From Acidobacteriota bacterium (lineage in GTDB: Bacteria; Acidobacteriota; Vicinamibacteria; Vicinamibacterales; UBA823), in NCBI GenBank assembly GCA_002730525.1, contig PCAK01000012.1, positions 1 to 64,000 of the forward strand: a stretch of 64,000 nucleotides of DNA. The letters run 5' to 3'. Made by a program: the position numbers and the translations under genes. How positions within the stretch are numbered: position 1 is the first letter of the stretch; each line of letters begins with the position of its first letter. The notes beneath the pieces were generated by a model. That model was not told the DNA's origin, ran no database searches, and saw only the letters and a program-made list of their open reading frames with translations. This document shows positions 1-8,341 of this stretch, piece by piece.

Positions 1-273
1 GCAGGAGACCGCAGACCGGGCTGGCTGATGAGAGGGGAAATCTAACCCGATCTCTCTCATAATAAGTGGACCATCATTGGGGGCAGGTCACCCGGACCCT
101 GACGGCACCGGGGCGAAAATGCCGGCTGTTTGGCGTCAAATGAATGGGGACCAAGTGAGGCGGCCGGTTAGCGCTCGTTTGCCGAAGCAGTGTTTGGCGT
201 CATCGGAGTCCGACATAGCCGAAGAAGCCTACGCCTCAGACCTCGGGTGAAGGACCGCACCCATAGACAGAGC
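1..273. other. non-coding edge with short direct repeat
   Basis: No gene is visible between the window edge and the stop codon of the GNAT gene at 274. The stretch contains a perfect 12-base direct repeat, TGTTTGGCGTCA, at 127-138 and 191-202. After the first copy the sequence reads AAATGAATGGGGACC. Repeated motifs of that style resemble what I remember from the ends of IS21-family elements, but no transposase is present here, so the link is only a suggestion. A short open frame at 190-402 has no recognisable protein character and overlaps the end of a better gene. Confidence 0.4.
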
Positions 274-1371
274 CTAGTAGAGATCAAGATCCGAGTCAGC
301 GGAAGTCAGGTGCCAGCTCTGTTCGCTTTGACCCGATCGGCCAAGAAGATGGACCAAGAATCTAGCGGTAGGCTTTGCTCTCATGAACCCGCCCTTTCTT
401 AGCACATGCCCTACATGAGGGGACAATGTGTCACATCTCAGCAGATCGACGCGGTCACGAAAGTACTGAGATGCAGCTCGAAGCAGCGCTGCTCCGGTAT
501 CGGAATCATCCAGGTCGAACAGTAGATCTGAGATGATTCCAACCCTGAGTCCCTGAAACCTTCCTGACTTCAAAGAACTCTCCTTAAGAACAATGTAGCC
601 CTGGACTCTGCCGCTGCGTCTCGCGACGAATATCTTGTAGCCAAAAGTAGGCTGATAGACGAATCGCCAAAGTAGTTTGTCTCGGTCTCGGACAAAACTC
701 GCTCCCAACGAGTTCGCGATGTTTCGCCAGAACCGATCAAAATCCTCCCCGAAAGACTCGATCTCTTGAATGTCGTGTCGTGCGGACTTCCCAAATCCGT
801 AGAACAAGTGCCGCCCGTGTTCAAATAGGTGCAAGAAAGTGCTCGAAATGCTCTGTAAGACGAAGCTATCACTCAACTTAGAGGAAATGGCTCTGGGGTT
901 CGTGGGTAGGACATACTTGGACAAATACTCGACATGCTCGAATCCCAAGCTCGCAAAGGCTGAATACGATCGTTCATCCGTCACAAACGCACACATCACC
1001 TTGAAGACACTCCGGAGATGGCCAAAGGCATGATCCAATAATCGCGTTCCTAGGCCCCGACCTCGGAATGAAGGCAAGATGATGAAGTCCTGAAACCAAC
1101 ACGCCAAGACCTCTTCATCATGCATATGGAGTCTGTCAGGTAACAAGGACACTTGGCCTACATACTCCCCGTCACTCTTACAGACGTAGACCAATGGTTT
1201 GTTGTCCGCTGGCGCTGGGTTCTGTCTATACTCCCAGTCGAAGAAATCCCTTGACTGTTCCAAGCTTCGATACCGGTCTGCGTTGAATGAGCCTCGATAT
1301 GCCTCCATCAAGAACTGAATATATGCATCATCAGGACGCCCGACCTTTTCGAACTGGATGTCAGGGGTCAT
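274..1371 (-). CDS. GNAT-family N-acyltransferase
   Basis: Likely transfers an acetyl or other acyl group to an amino sugar or lipid-linked glycan in the cytoplasm. The N-terminal half (about residues 50-150) carries the GNAT acyl-CoA loop, ILPSFRGRGLGTRLL, with the R-G-x-G-x-G core; the C-terminal half looks like a second, degenerate GNAT-like domain. I chose the ATG at 1371 because it overlaps the stop of the upstream deacetylase as ATGA; an in-frame start at 1407 would add 12 residues and lengthen the overlap. Pairing with a deacetylase suggests removal and replacement of an N-acyl group on the same sugar (inference). A 60-base sample here (961-1020) is 48 % G+C, lower than the about 60 % in the main cluster, which hints at separate acquisition. 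The same deacetylase-then-GNAT order recurs at 60186-58143. Confidence 0.8.
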   Translation of the reverse strand: MTPDIQFEKVGRPDDAYIQFLMEAYRGSFNADRYRSLEQSRDFFDWEYRQNPAPADNKPLVYVCKSDGEYVGQVSLLPDRLHMHDEEVLACWFQDFIILPSFRGRGLGTRLLDHAFGHLRSVFKVMCAFVTDERSYSAFASLGFEHVEYLSKYVLPTNPRAISSKLSDSFVLQSISSTFLHLFEHGRHLFYGFGKSARHDIQEIESFGEDFDRFWRNIANSLGASFVRDRDKLLWRFVYQPTFGYKIFVARRSGRVQGYIVLKESSLKSGRFQGLRVGIISDLLFDLDDSDTGAALLRAASQYFRDRVDLLRCDTLSPHVGHVLRKGGFMRAKPTARFLVHLLGRSGQSEQSWHLTSADSDLDLY

Positions 1372-2174
1372 AGGCTTTTGCTCATCTTTTGCCACCACCT
1401 GTACCAATCGTAATACCCCGATAACTGGTCGGGGAAGGTCGTCATATCGTCGAACCAGGAGATACGCGTTCTCCTGAGCGCAAAGAGATCGGAACGATGT
1501 GAATTCACTCCAGCGATAGTTGAAAAGGCAGCGACGAAGCCCGCGCTCTGCAGGAGCCGGCGCGTCCTCCCGTCGAAAGCCCCATAACTTCCAAAGGGGA
1601 TCGCAAAATACTCTATGGGCTCTTGAAGCCTCTCCTCTAGTTTTTGCTTCGAAACGAAGATCTCATCTCTCACGTCAGGCTCATCGAGCCGCTTGAGATT
1701 TCGATGACTCACCGAATGAGAGCCGATAGAGAACCGACTTGAATGTGCAAGCCTCTCGGCCTCACTCCAGCTCAGATAGTCGGCTTCTCCATCCAACGCA
1801 TGGGTGCTGAGGAAAAACATCGCCGGAAACCCGTATTCTTCTAAGACGGGGAGGGTGCTCAGATTATTCCGGAAGCCATCATCAAAGGTAATGACGACCG
1901 AACGGAGAGGTATCGGTTGCTTATTGGCCAGGAGGTCCGTCATCGTTCTGCAGGAAATAACATTGAAGCGATGCTCGGACAAATACGCCATCTGCCGCTT
2001 GAAGAGTTCAAAGGGAGTCGTCATCTGCCCGGCATCCTGGAGATCGTCCGTGGCGGGAATGGAGTGATACATGAGGACCCTTATCGTGTTCTGTTCAGGA
2101 GCTATGGGCAGAAGTCCCTTCCCATGACGGACCCTCTGTGCGATCCATTTCTTCAGAATTAACTTCTTTGTCAC
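1368..2174 (-). CDS. polysaccharide deacetylase (NodB/CE4-type)
   Basis: A CE4 carbohydrate esterase predicted to remove N- or O-acetyl groups from a glycan or glycolipid. The NodB core is clear: TFDDG at residues 96-100, supplying the catalytic base and a metal ligand Asp, and the metal-binding H-x3-H as HSVSH (His153, His157). At 268 residues the length is normal for a stand-alone NodB domain. I see no convincing signal peptide, only a basic N-terminus (MTKKLILKKW), so it may act in the cytoplasm or at the inner membrane. It is translationally coupled to the GNAT gene by a 4-base ATGA overlap. Substrate cannot be read from sequence. Confidence 0.88.
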   Translation of the reverse strand: MTKKLILKKWIAQRVRHGKGLLPIAPEQNTIRVLMYHSIPATDDLQDAGQMTTPFELFKRQMAYLSEHRFNVISCRTMTDLLANKQPIPLRSVVITFDDGFRNNLSTLPVLEEYGFPAMFFLSTHALDGEADYLSWSEAERLAHSSRFSIGSHSVSHRNLKRLDEPDVRDEIFVSKQKLEERLQEPIEYFAIPFGSYGAFDGRTRRLLQSAGFVAAFSTIAGVNSHRSDLFALRRTRISWFDDMTTFPDQLSGYYDWYRWWQKMSKSL

Positions 2175-2613
2175 GATTCTCCCAAGTGAGCCAGACGCCG
2201 CGACTGGAGAAGGTGCACACCTACCTCCATGACGATGAAGGTTGGGCTCTCATTCTCACGGACCTCGCGCACCATCCCCGCCGCCAATCTCCTCGAAGAC
2301 GCGATACGGGCCGAGACTGGTGCCGCGTTCTAGGACCGGTTCGAACTGTTGGCAACACTCCAAATTGTAAGCACTGCGGCCACGAGTGACAACGCTGCGG
2401 GAGTCTGAGAAGACCAGCCAGGACGTCGTCGTCGGCCACGCGCCGCATTACAAGACCGTAAGAGCAGATTCAGAATCGTGATCGGTCTCGGGGAAACGAC
2501 TGTCATCGATCGCCTTAGTGCGGGCCTGACTTTGGCTGGGTATCGGCAGTTGCGAAGGGGCTCTGCTCTGTGGCACCGTCTTTGCGAGTGCAGGCGTTCG
2601 AGTCATGTTCCGG
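2175..2613. other. 439-base stretch without an intact gene
   Basis: No intact coding region. The part at 2222-2345 contains a minus-strand remnant resembling the N-terminus of a bacterial Ser/Thr protein kinase (annotated separately). The rest (2346-2613) has only short frames without recognisable motifs, and I see no clear terminator with a T-run. It separates the lower-G+C deacetylase/GNAT pair from the duplicated membrane module. Confidence 0.5.
2222..2345 (-). pseudogene. decayed Ser/Thr protein kinase fragment
   Basis: Reading the minus strand from about 2340, one frame gives LERGTSLGPYRVFEEIGGG. This matches the usual opening of PknB-like kinases in Acidobacteria-type genomes (G-T-x-L-G-P-Y-x-hydrophobic, then the glycine-rich loop). 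That frame stops soon after, and the neighbouring frame continues as MVREVRENESPTFIVMEV, reminiscent of the hinge region (PFIVMEL). Everything between, including the ATP-binding Lys and the alphaC helix, is absent, and so is the catalytic loop. I read it as a small scrap with deletion and frameshift. It is short, so chance resemblance cannot be excluded. Confidence 0.33.
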
Positions 2614-3702
2614 TCATGGCCGGATGTCGACGATCTGCCCTCGAAGGACATAGGACGTGGTTTCGAAGGTGTAGTTGGCGCCGACCTTCAGCGTCTGGCC
2701 CAGGTGGTCCCATCCCGAAGAACTCTCCGTCGCCGGAATGCGCAACTGCACCAAGGCGAGGTTCAACCGGCCGGTCTGACGATCCGCCAGGGTCGATCGC
2801 CCCGCGAGCTCTTCCACAACTTCAAACGACAGGAGGGACGGTTCGTGTGCGCCAAGCGCAGGAAAGGCCTCCCTATCGCCGGCTCCCTGTGTCATCGCGA
2901 CCGCGACCTCTGGTCGGATTACGGTCCGAAGCACGATCTCGAGAGGAACTGTCTCGGGAGGGAGCACTCCACGGATGATGAAATTCACCTCCGTACCCAT
3001 TAGCGACAACGCCAGACTCGTACCCGCCACGATTTCCGTGTTGCCGATCACGCATTGGAGACTGCCAGCGCCTCTGAGAGCGCATGGGAGGCTGAGCATC
3101 GCCGTGATCCCAAATTGCCCCGACATCCCCATCTTTTCCGCCGGCTGGAAGCCAAGTATCGTGCCCCACGCCTCCGGTTCATCGTTGCGAGTATTGAGCG
3201 CCGCCACCAGCCCCAGGGCGGCGGCCTGGTCCAGCGGGTAGAACATTCCGCGGACGGTGACTTCCGCGTCGGGTATCGGCGGCGGTGGAACCGGGGGTGG
3301 CGGTGGCGTTGCCTCGATGGTTATCCCATCGGGCAGACGCGCGACTTCCTGAGCCACATCGAAGAGCACAAGATCGTACGTGCCCGCCTCGAGACGCGGA
3401 AGCCGCAACATCGCTTCTTGAGGCGTTTGAAACAGGAATCTCACTGGCTGCTGTCCGACGGTGGCGAGGAAATACGGACGCATGTTCTGGCCATGAAGCC
3501 GTACCACTTCCCCGGGGCCTTCGTGCAATACCCCGGTGAACGACTCGACCGCGACGAGAATGGGCGGTGGCGTCCGGAAGAGAGCGTAGGCACCGTAGCC
3601 GAGAATCAAGAGAAACAGTACCCCGACGCCGACGATCGCGTCGATCAAGTTCAGCCGGCCAAACAGCATTCCGCGATTGTCGATGACGGGCATAATCCTC
3701 AT
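2614..3702 (-). CDS. DUF4330-like single-span envelope protein, copy 1
   Basis: Predicted bitopic protein: a short cytoplasmic head with the signature IDNRGMLFGRLNLIDAIV, one membrane span at about residues 19-43, then an extracytoplasmic part. Residues 50-130 have an IPT/TIG-like beta pattern (GQNMRPYFLATVG). A proline-rich linker follows at 133-144. The C-terminal domain ends in KVGANYTFETTSYVLRGQI, the style of DUF4330 C-termini. Its function is not known. It overlaps the upstream GT-C gene by 4 bases (ATGA); an alternative start at Met4 (3693) aligns better with its paralogue at 5681-6814. The fixed pairing with a GT-C-like protein suggests that the two proteins form a unit in the envelope (inference). 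Confidence 0.7.
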   Translation of the reverse strand: MRIMPVIDNRGMLFGRLNLIDAIVGVGVLFLLILGYGAYALFRTPPPILVAVESFTGVLHEGPGEVVRLHGQNMRPYFLATVGQQPVRFLFQTPQEAMLRLPRLEAGTYDLVLFDVAQEVARLPDGITIEATPPPPPVPPPPIPDAEVTVRGMFYPLDQAAALGLVAALNTRNDEPEAWGTILGFQPAEKMGMSGQFGITAMLSLPCALRGAGSLQCVIGNTEIVAGTSLALSLMGTEVNFIIRGVLPPETVPLEIVLRTVIRPEVAVAMTQGAGDREAFPALGAHEPSLLSFEVVEELAGRSTLADRQTGRLNLALVQLRIPATESSSGWDHLGQTLKVGANYTFETTSYVLRGQIVDIRP

Positions 3703-5138
3703 TGCTCTACGGCTGCCGGCTTCTGGCGATGCGGACCACCGCCCTTGAACAGTGCCAACTGCTCCACGACGGCGCAGCCGCCCAGACCGCTCAACCAGGC
3801 GATCAGCGGCACGACCATATCTCGAAACCGGACGAGCGTACCCACGTTACCGGTGATGAGGGCCACGGCGGCCGCGCCGGAGACAATGGTCCCCGCCAGG
3901 AGACACGTGAGAAGCCGATCTCGCCAGAATCCGACGTAGCAGCCGATGACCGCGAGTCCGACCAAGAGATACCAGAACATCTGCTGCGGAATGTAGGCGA
4001 CCGCCGCAGGGCTTGCGGAGTTCCATGGAATCGGGGTCGACACGAAACTGACCGTCGCCCGAATGACGAACCGTGCCAGTTCGGCGGCGCTCATGCGGTC
4101 GATCAACCTCCGCGCTCGCAAGTGGTCAATCGCGTAGATGTGGGAATCGAGAAGTTTGTAGTTCACCCCCGGGGTGTTTGTGAATCCGTAGTGAAAGGCA
4201 CCGGCGCGCCGGAGCTGACCCATGACGCGCTGCTGGGCCGCTGGGGTCACGGCCACGAACGACGTGGCCACGACGAACAACACGGCACACGCTCCCATGG
4301 CCCGCGTATTCAAGACGATGAAACGAAAGATCAATCCGGTCAACAATCCGCCACCCAATATGACCAGGCCAGCCTGCCTCAAGGTCGCGGCGAAAGTTAT
4401 AGCCAAGGCGCACGCTACGAATGCCAAGATGCGTCCGGACCAGGACTTCGTTCGCACGCCGGTGAATGCGCTAGTCAGGCAGACTGCGGTCAGGAAAAAG
4501 AAGAGCGGATCCTTTAGAGCCGATATGGACCAGATGAACAGGCTGGGCAGGAACAAGATGATCGCGAAGCCAATCAGCGCCGGCACGCCGCCGAATGCGG
4601 AGCGCGCAGTTCGATAGAGCATGACCGCCCCGCTGACGAAGAAGGCAACGTTCAGCAGATGAATGCCATAGGTCATCGGTCCAAGTGCGAGCTGAAAGGC
4701 CGCCAGGAGGTAGTGGGATCCGGATCGACCGTAGGCGTGGAAGGCTTCGACATTGTCCCACCAGTAGATCGGAATGCCGAGGGCCACGTTGCGGATCCAG
4801 AGCGAGCGCAGCTTCAGGTATCGCCCGTCCGGCAGAATCGAGCCGACAGGCTCCAGGTCTGAACTCGACAGGAGAAATAATGCGGCCACGCCGAGCAGTC
4901 TCAGAGCGAGCGCCAATCCGAGTATCCCCAAGACCCATCGGCGTTCTCGAGGCGTCAGGTCGTGCCCAGCCCACACCAGAAGTAACCCGACAAGAATCGC
5001 GAACCATACGGTCGCCGGCGAGGCGGTGTACAGCACGCCAAGGAGGATCCCCGAAAGCGCGGTCCAGCGTAGTAGAGGATGGGGCAGACCTAGCCAGCAT
5101 AGTTCACTGCCCACGTCGACGGCACGTGGCGTGTTCAT
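3699..5138 (-). CDS. multi-pass GT-C-like membrane protein, copy 1
   Basis: About ten hydrophobic segments with short loops, as in lipid-phosphate-sugar-dependent glycosyltransferases (GT39/GT83-like superfamily). After the second or third span an extracytoplasmic loop holds ILPDGRYLKLRSLW, whose Pro-Asp is shared with the paralogues (IPDGQSFKLRSLW at 6801-8225; APDSRTYHL at 43711-45165). A second shared motif is WSISALKDPLFFFL. I chose ATG 5138 because the 32 residues encoded by the longer frame (to 5234) are not membrane-like and run into the previous gene. No proven catalytic residue is recognised, so transferase activity is inference; it could also be a polymerase-like protein. Confidence 0.65.
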   Translation of the reverse strand: MNTPRAVDVGSELCWLGLPHPLLRWTALSGILLGVLYTASPATVWFAILVGLLLVWAGHDLTPRERRWVLGILGLALALRLLGVAALFLLSSSDLEPVGSILPDGRYLKLRSLWIRNVALGIPIYWWDNVEAFHAYGRSGSHYLLAAFQLALGPMTYGIHLLNVAFFVSGAVMLYRTARSAFGGVPALIGFAIILFLPSLFIWSISALKDPLFFFLTAVCLTSAFTGVRTKSWSGRILAFVACALAITFAATLRQAGLVILGGGLLTGLIFRFIVLNTRAMGACAVLFVVATSFVAVTPAAQQRVMGQLRRAGAFHYGFTNTPGVNYKLLDSHIYAIDHLRARRLIDRMSAAELARFVIRATVSFVSTPIPWNSASPAAVAYIPQQMFWYLLVGLAVIGCYVGFWRDRLLTCLLAGTIVSGAAAVALITGNVGTLVRFRDMVVPLIAWLSGLGGCAVVEQLALFKGGGPHRQKPAAVEQ

Positions 5139-5157
5139 GGTTGAGTGGCGATAGGCC

Positions 5158-5700
5158 TCATTCGGACCCGGGCCTGCCGATGCGGCGCTGATCCCACGCG
5201 CTTGCGAGCGTCCGGGATCCCCAAAGGAGCCCAATCGCTACTATGAGGGCGCCCGCTGGAAGAACCAGCAGCGTGCCTTTACTGGCCACGATGTCCCCGC
5301 GGGCAAGCAGAACGTGCGTGAGAACCGCGATCGCGAGCATCCAACCTAGGAGCCGTACGCGCTGCCATCGTGCCAGGGCCCGTATCGCGCTCAGGCCCTC
5401 GTTGCAGACTCGGAAGACCGTTGCCTCGCGGACGATGACAGCCAACAGCGCGATCACGCTTGCTAGGCCGGCCATGAGCCGACTACTCGTCACCAGCTCT
5501 GCGACGAGCGCAAAACTAGACTCAGCCGCGCGTGGCGCCAGCCGGCCGGCGAAACCATTCGTTTCGGATGGCGCCCACCATCCAACCACTCGTCTGGCTT
5601 TTCTGAGACCGCTCACGAGGCGGCTCGTGCTCTCAGCTTGCAGCAGCCGCGCGGCGATCGAGCCGATAGGACGGAACTCCTCAGGGTCGTGATGGGGCAT
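5158..5700 (-). CDS. small three-span membrane protein, unknown
   Basis: A 180-residue protein with a soluble N-terminal part (about residues 1-70) followed by three hydrophobic segments near 74-92, 116-131 and 143-160. I do not recognise the family. It starts 20 bases inside the end of the DUF4330-like gene upstream and ends 19 bases before the GT-C-like gene, so it is surely in the same transcript. It is the only gene of this block without a second copy, and it sits exactly between the two copies of the duplicated module. A role as an accessory or scaffold membrane protein is speculation. Confidence 0.55.
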   Translation of the reverse strand: MPHHDPEEFRPIGSIAARLLQAESTSRLVSGLRKARRVVGWWAPSETNGFAGRLAPRAAESSFALVAELVTSSRLMAGLASVIALLAVIVREATVFRVCNEGLSAIRALARWQRVRLLGWMLAIAVLTHVLLARGDIVASKGTLLVLPAGALIVAIGLLWGSRTLASAWDQRRIGRPGSE

Positions 5701-6814
5701 CGGGTGTGGGCGTCTCTTCGACGTGCATCTCCAGGATATCCCCCTCTAGTTCGTAGTAGCCAGTTTCGAATGTATAACTGGCGCCCACTTTCAACAGCTG
5801 CTCCAGATGGCTCCATCCGATCGAACTCTTGGTTGCCGGCACACGCAAACGCATCGAGGCGACGCTTACTCGGCCCGCCTGGCGCTCCGAGAGCGTGGCG
5901 GCTCCGGTGAACTCCTCCACAACGTCAAAGGAGAGCATGGTGCCTCGAACCTCGGCGAGTGCCGGAAAGCGTTCCTCTTCGGACGTTCGCTGCACTACGG
6001 CTGCAACCTCGGGACGGGTTACGATCCTGAGCAGAATCTCAACCGGAGTCGTTTCGCCCGGGAGTATCTCGTCGATTCGGAACGGGAGCCCGCTGTCGAT
6101 CAGAGGCAGGGTGATGCTCCGTCCGGGGCGGACGACGGCGTCACCGACCTTACACTGGAGATCCTTGGGCAAAGCGTCGAGCGACGAATCGACAAGCAAA
6201 CAGCGGGCCCTGACGACCGCCTTGATCTGGTAGCGCCCTGAACCTGCCTGTTGTGCCGGCTGAAAGCCGAGGACGTCGCCCCACGCTTCAGGCTGGGCAT
6301 CACGAGCGTTGAGTCTCGCCGCCAGGGCCAGCGCCGCGGACTGGCCCAGGGGATGGAATGCCCCGCGGACCGTCACCTCCGCGTTGGGCTCCGGCGTCGG
6401 TGGAGCCGGCTCCGGTTCTGCCTCTGGCAGGACGGTGACGGCATTGGCCAGCCGAGCGATTTCCTGAGCCACATCGTATAGGATGAGGTCGTAGGTGCCC
6501 GGCTCGGGTATTCCCGACAGGACAACAGCATACTCAGGTGTCTCGACGAAGTACTGCGCCTCCGCCTCTCTCGTGCCCTCCGGGCCGATGGTTGCGCGGA
6601 GATACGGGGTAAGGTTCTGGCCTTCCACCTCGAGCCACAGCTGGCCTCTTACCACCTGGTACGGATCGGCCCCAGTGACGATAGGGCCCGGCGCTCGGAA
6701 GAGAACGTACGTCCCGTAGCCCAGGAACAGAAGGCACAACACCCCAAGGCCCACGATCGCATCGATCAGATTCACCTTGCCCAGCAGCGTTCCGCGTTCA
6801 TCAACCAGCGGCAT
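5681..6814 (-). CDS. DUF4330-like single-span envelope protein, copy 2
   Basis: Same architecture as the protein at 2614-3702: N-terminal signature VDERGTLLGKVNLIDAIVG, a membrane span at about residues 16-39, an IPT/TIG-like section (EGQNLTPYLRATIG), a Pro/Glu-rich linker at 129-143, and a C-terminal domain ending KVGASYTFETGYYELEGDIL. The two copies align over nearly their full length, with stretches such as DVAQE(I/V)ARL and AEVTVRG almost unchanged, so they are paralogues from a tandem duplication. This copy is 377 residues. It overlaps the upstream GT-C gene by 14 bases and the downstream small membrane gene by 20. The function of the family is unknown. Confidence 0.7.
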   Translation of the reverse strand: MPLVDERGTLLGKVNLIDAIVGLGVLCLLFLGYGTYVLFRAPGPIVTGADPYQVVRGQLWLEVEGQNLTPYLRATIGPEGTREAEAQYFVETPEYAVVLSGIPEPGTYDLILYDVAQEIARLANAVTVLPEAEPEPAPPTPEPNAEVTVRGAFHPLGQSAALALAARLNARDAQPEAWGDVLGFQPAQQAGSGRYQIKAVVRARCLLVDSSLDALPKDLQCKVGDAVVRPGRSITLPLIDSGLPFRIDEILPGETTPVEILLRIVTRPEVAAVVQRTSEEERFPALAEVRGTMLSFDVVEEFTGAATLSERQAGRVSVASMRLRVPATKSSIGWSHLEQLLKVGASYTFETGYYELEGDILEMHVEETPTPDAPSRP

Positions 6815-8225
6815 AAGTCTGATGCCCCTTTGGGGCCACGTTCTCCAAGCCTAGTTGGGAGCCTTCCGCGCGCGCCAAGCGTTCGATGACGGTACATCCA
6901 CCCAGGCCGCTCAACCAGACGACCAGCGGGACGACCATGTCTCGAAACCTGATCAGCGTACCCACATTGCCGGTGTTCAGGGTCACTGCCCCCGCACCGG
7001 CAACGATGACTCCCAGAAGGATACACGTGAAAAGCGGATCCCGCCAGAACCCGACATAGCCCCCGATGAGCGCAAGCCCGACCAACAGGTACCAGAACAT
7101 CTGTTGTGGAATGTAGGCCACGGCTGAGGGGCTTGTGGCGTTCCACGGTAGCGGGGTCGACACGAAGCTCGTCGCAGCCCTGAAGAGGAAACGGGCCGCT
7201 TCCGAAGGGGTCATGTTCAAGACCAAGGCCTGTACCTCGTGGGGCTGATACGCATAGAAACGTGAATCGAGGAGCTTGTAGGTGTTGCCGGGAGTATTCA
7301 CGTAGCCGTAGTGGGAACTCGCACTCAGCCGCAAGCGGTCCATGACCCGCTCCCGGATGGCTGGGTTCGCCACCGCGTACGTCCCAGCGAGCAGGAACAA
7401 CACCGTGCAGGCCACGAACTGGCGGGTGTTCCACGTGGCGAATCTCATCGTCAGGCCTGCCATCAGGCCACCGCCGAGGATGAACAGCCCGGGTTGCCGC
7501 AGGCTCGCGGCCATCGATATCGCGCCGACGCAGATTGCGATTGCGACGGTCCGGTGGAGCCATGCCCGTGTCCGGCATGCTGCAACAGCGCTCGCGAGGC
7601 AGAGCGCTGTGGAGAGAAAGAAGAGCGGTTCCTTCAGTGCTGAGATGGACCAAGTGAACAGGCTGGGCAGGAACAGGATTACGGCCAGGCCGGCCAGCGC
7701 CGGTACACCACCGAAGGCGGGACGCGCCGTCCGATAGAGGATGATGGCGCCGGTGATGAAGAAGGTCGTGTTCAAGAGATGGATGCCATAAGGCATCGGT
7801 CCCAGCGCGATCTGAAACGCGGCGAACAAGTAGAGGTACCCAGTTTCGCCATAGCCCATGAAGGCCCTGGCGGTGTTATCGGGATGTAGTGGAATGCCGA
7901 GCAGTTCACTACGGATCCAGAGCGAGCGCAGCTTGAAGGACTGCCCGTCAGGGATGAGTGCGGCAAACAGCGGGGCGTCCTGATCCGTCTGGAGAAAGAA
8001 CACCACTATGGCCATCACTCTGACGGCCAGCGCCAACCCGACCAGGCCCCAGGCCCACCGGCGTTCTCGAGGTGTCAGGCCTCGTCCCGCCCATACGAGA
8101 AGCGCCGCGACAGCAACCGCCAGCCATACGCTCGCCGGCGAGATGGTGTACATCACTCCGAGAAGGATCCCGGCGAGCGCTGTCCACCGAAGCAAAGGGA
8201 GGGGCAGGTGTAGTCGACGCTCCAT
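6801..8225 (-). CDS. multi-pass GT-C-like membrane protein, copy 2
   Basis: Paralogue of the protein at 3699-5138. Long identical or near-identical blocks include HLLN, the WSISALK motif followed by E-P-L, GGVPAL and SAVAYIPQQMFWYLL. It has about ten predicted spans and a large extracytoplasmic loop with IPDGQSFKLRS. I chose ATG 8225 (474 residues): the longer frame begins with TTG at 8267 and adds 14 polar residues, while ATG 8225 aligns with the start of the other copy. It is the first gene of the minus-strand block 8225-2614, so any promoter must lie in 8226-8341, shared with the divergent GT2 gene. Predicted role: sugar transfer or polymerisation at the outer face of the inner membrane (inference). 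Confidence 0.65.
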   Translation of the reverse strand: MERRLHLPLPLLRWTALAGILLGVMYTISPASVWLAVAVAALLVWAGRGLTPRERRWAWGLVGLALAVRVMAIVVFFLQTDQDAPLFAALIPDGQSFKLRSLWIRSELLGIPLHPDNTARAFMGYGETGYLYLFAAFQIALGPMPYGIHLLNTTFFITGAIILYRTARPAFGGVPALAGLAVILFLPSLFTWSISALKEPLFFLSTALCLASAVAACRTRAWLHRTVAIAICVGAISMAASLRQPGLFILGGGLMAGLTMRFATWNTRQFVACTVLFLLAGTYAVANPAIRERVMDRLRLSASSHYGYVNTPGNTYKLLDSRFYAYQPHEVQALVLNMTPSEAARFLFRAATSFVSTPLPWNATSPSAVAYIPQQMFWYLLVGLALIGGYVGFWRDPLFTCILLGVIVAGAGAVTLNTGNVGTLIRFRDMVVPLVVWLSGLGGCTVIERLARAEGSQLGLENVAPKGHQTYAAG

Positions 8226-8288
8226 CGAACAACGCTGATTCTGTGCAGATTCAGATAGGACAATCAAGCATCAAGGGACCGTTCAAAT

Positions 8289-8317
8289 TTGACCGGCCTC
8301 CCCGAATCTTCTAGAAT
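8289..8317 (+). promoter_or_regulatory. sigma70-type promoter for the GT2 gene
   Basis: TTGACC at 8289-8294, a 17-base spacer, then TAGAAT at 8312-8317: 5 of 6 matches to each consensus hexamer. The expected start site is about 18 bases upstream of the ATG at 8342. It would drive the GT2/methyltransferase/GT39/methyltransferase-kinase group. No operator is obvious. Confidence 0.6.
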
Positions 8318-8341
8318 CCGTGCTACTTAGCGCGCAAGCCC

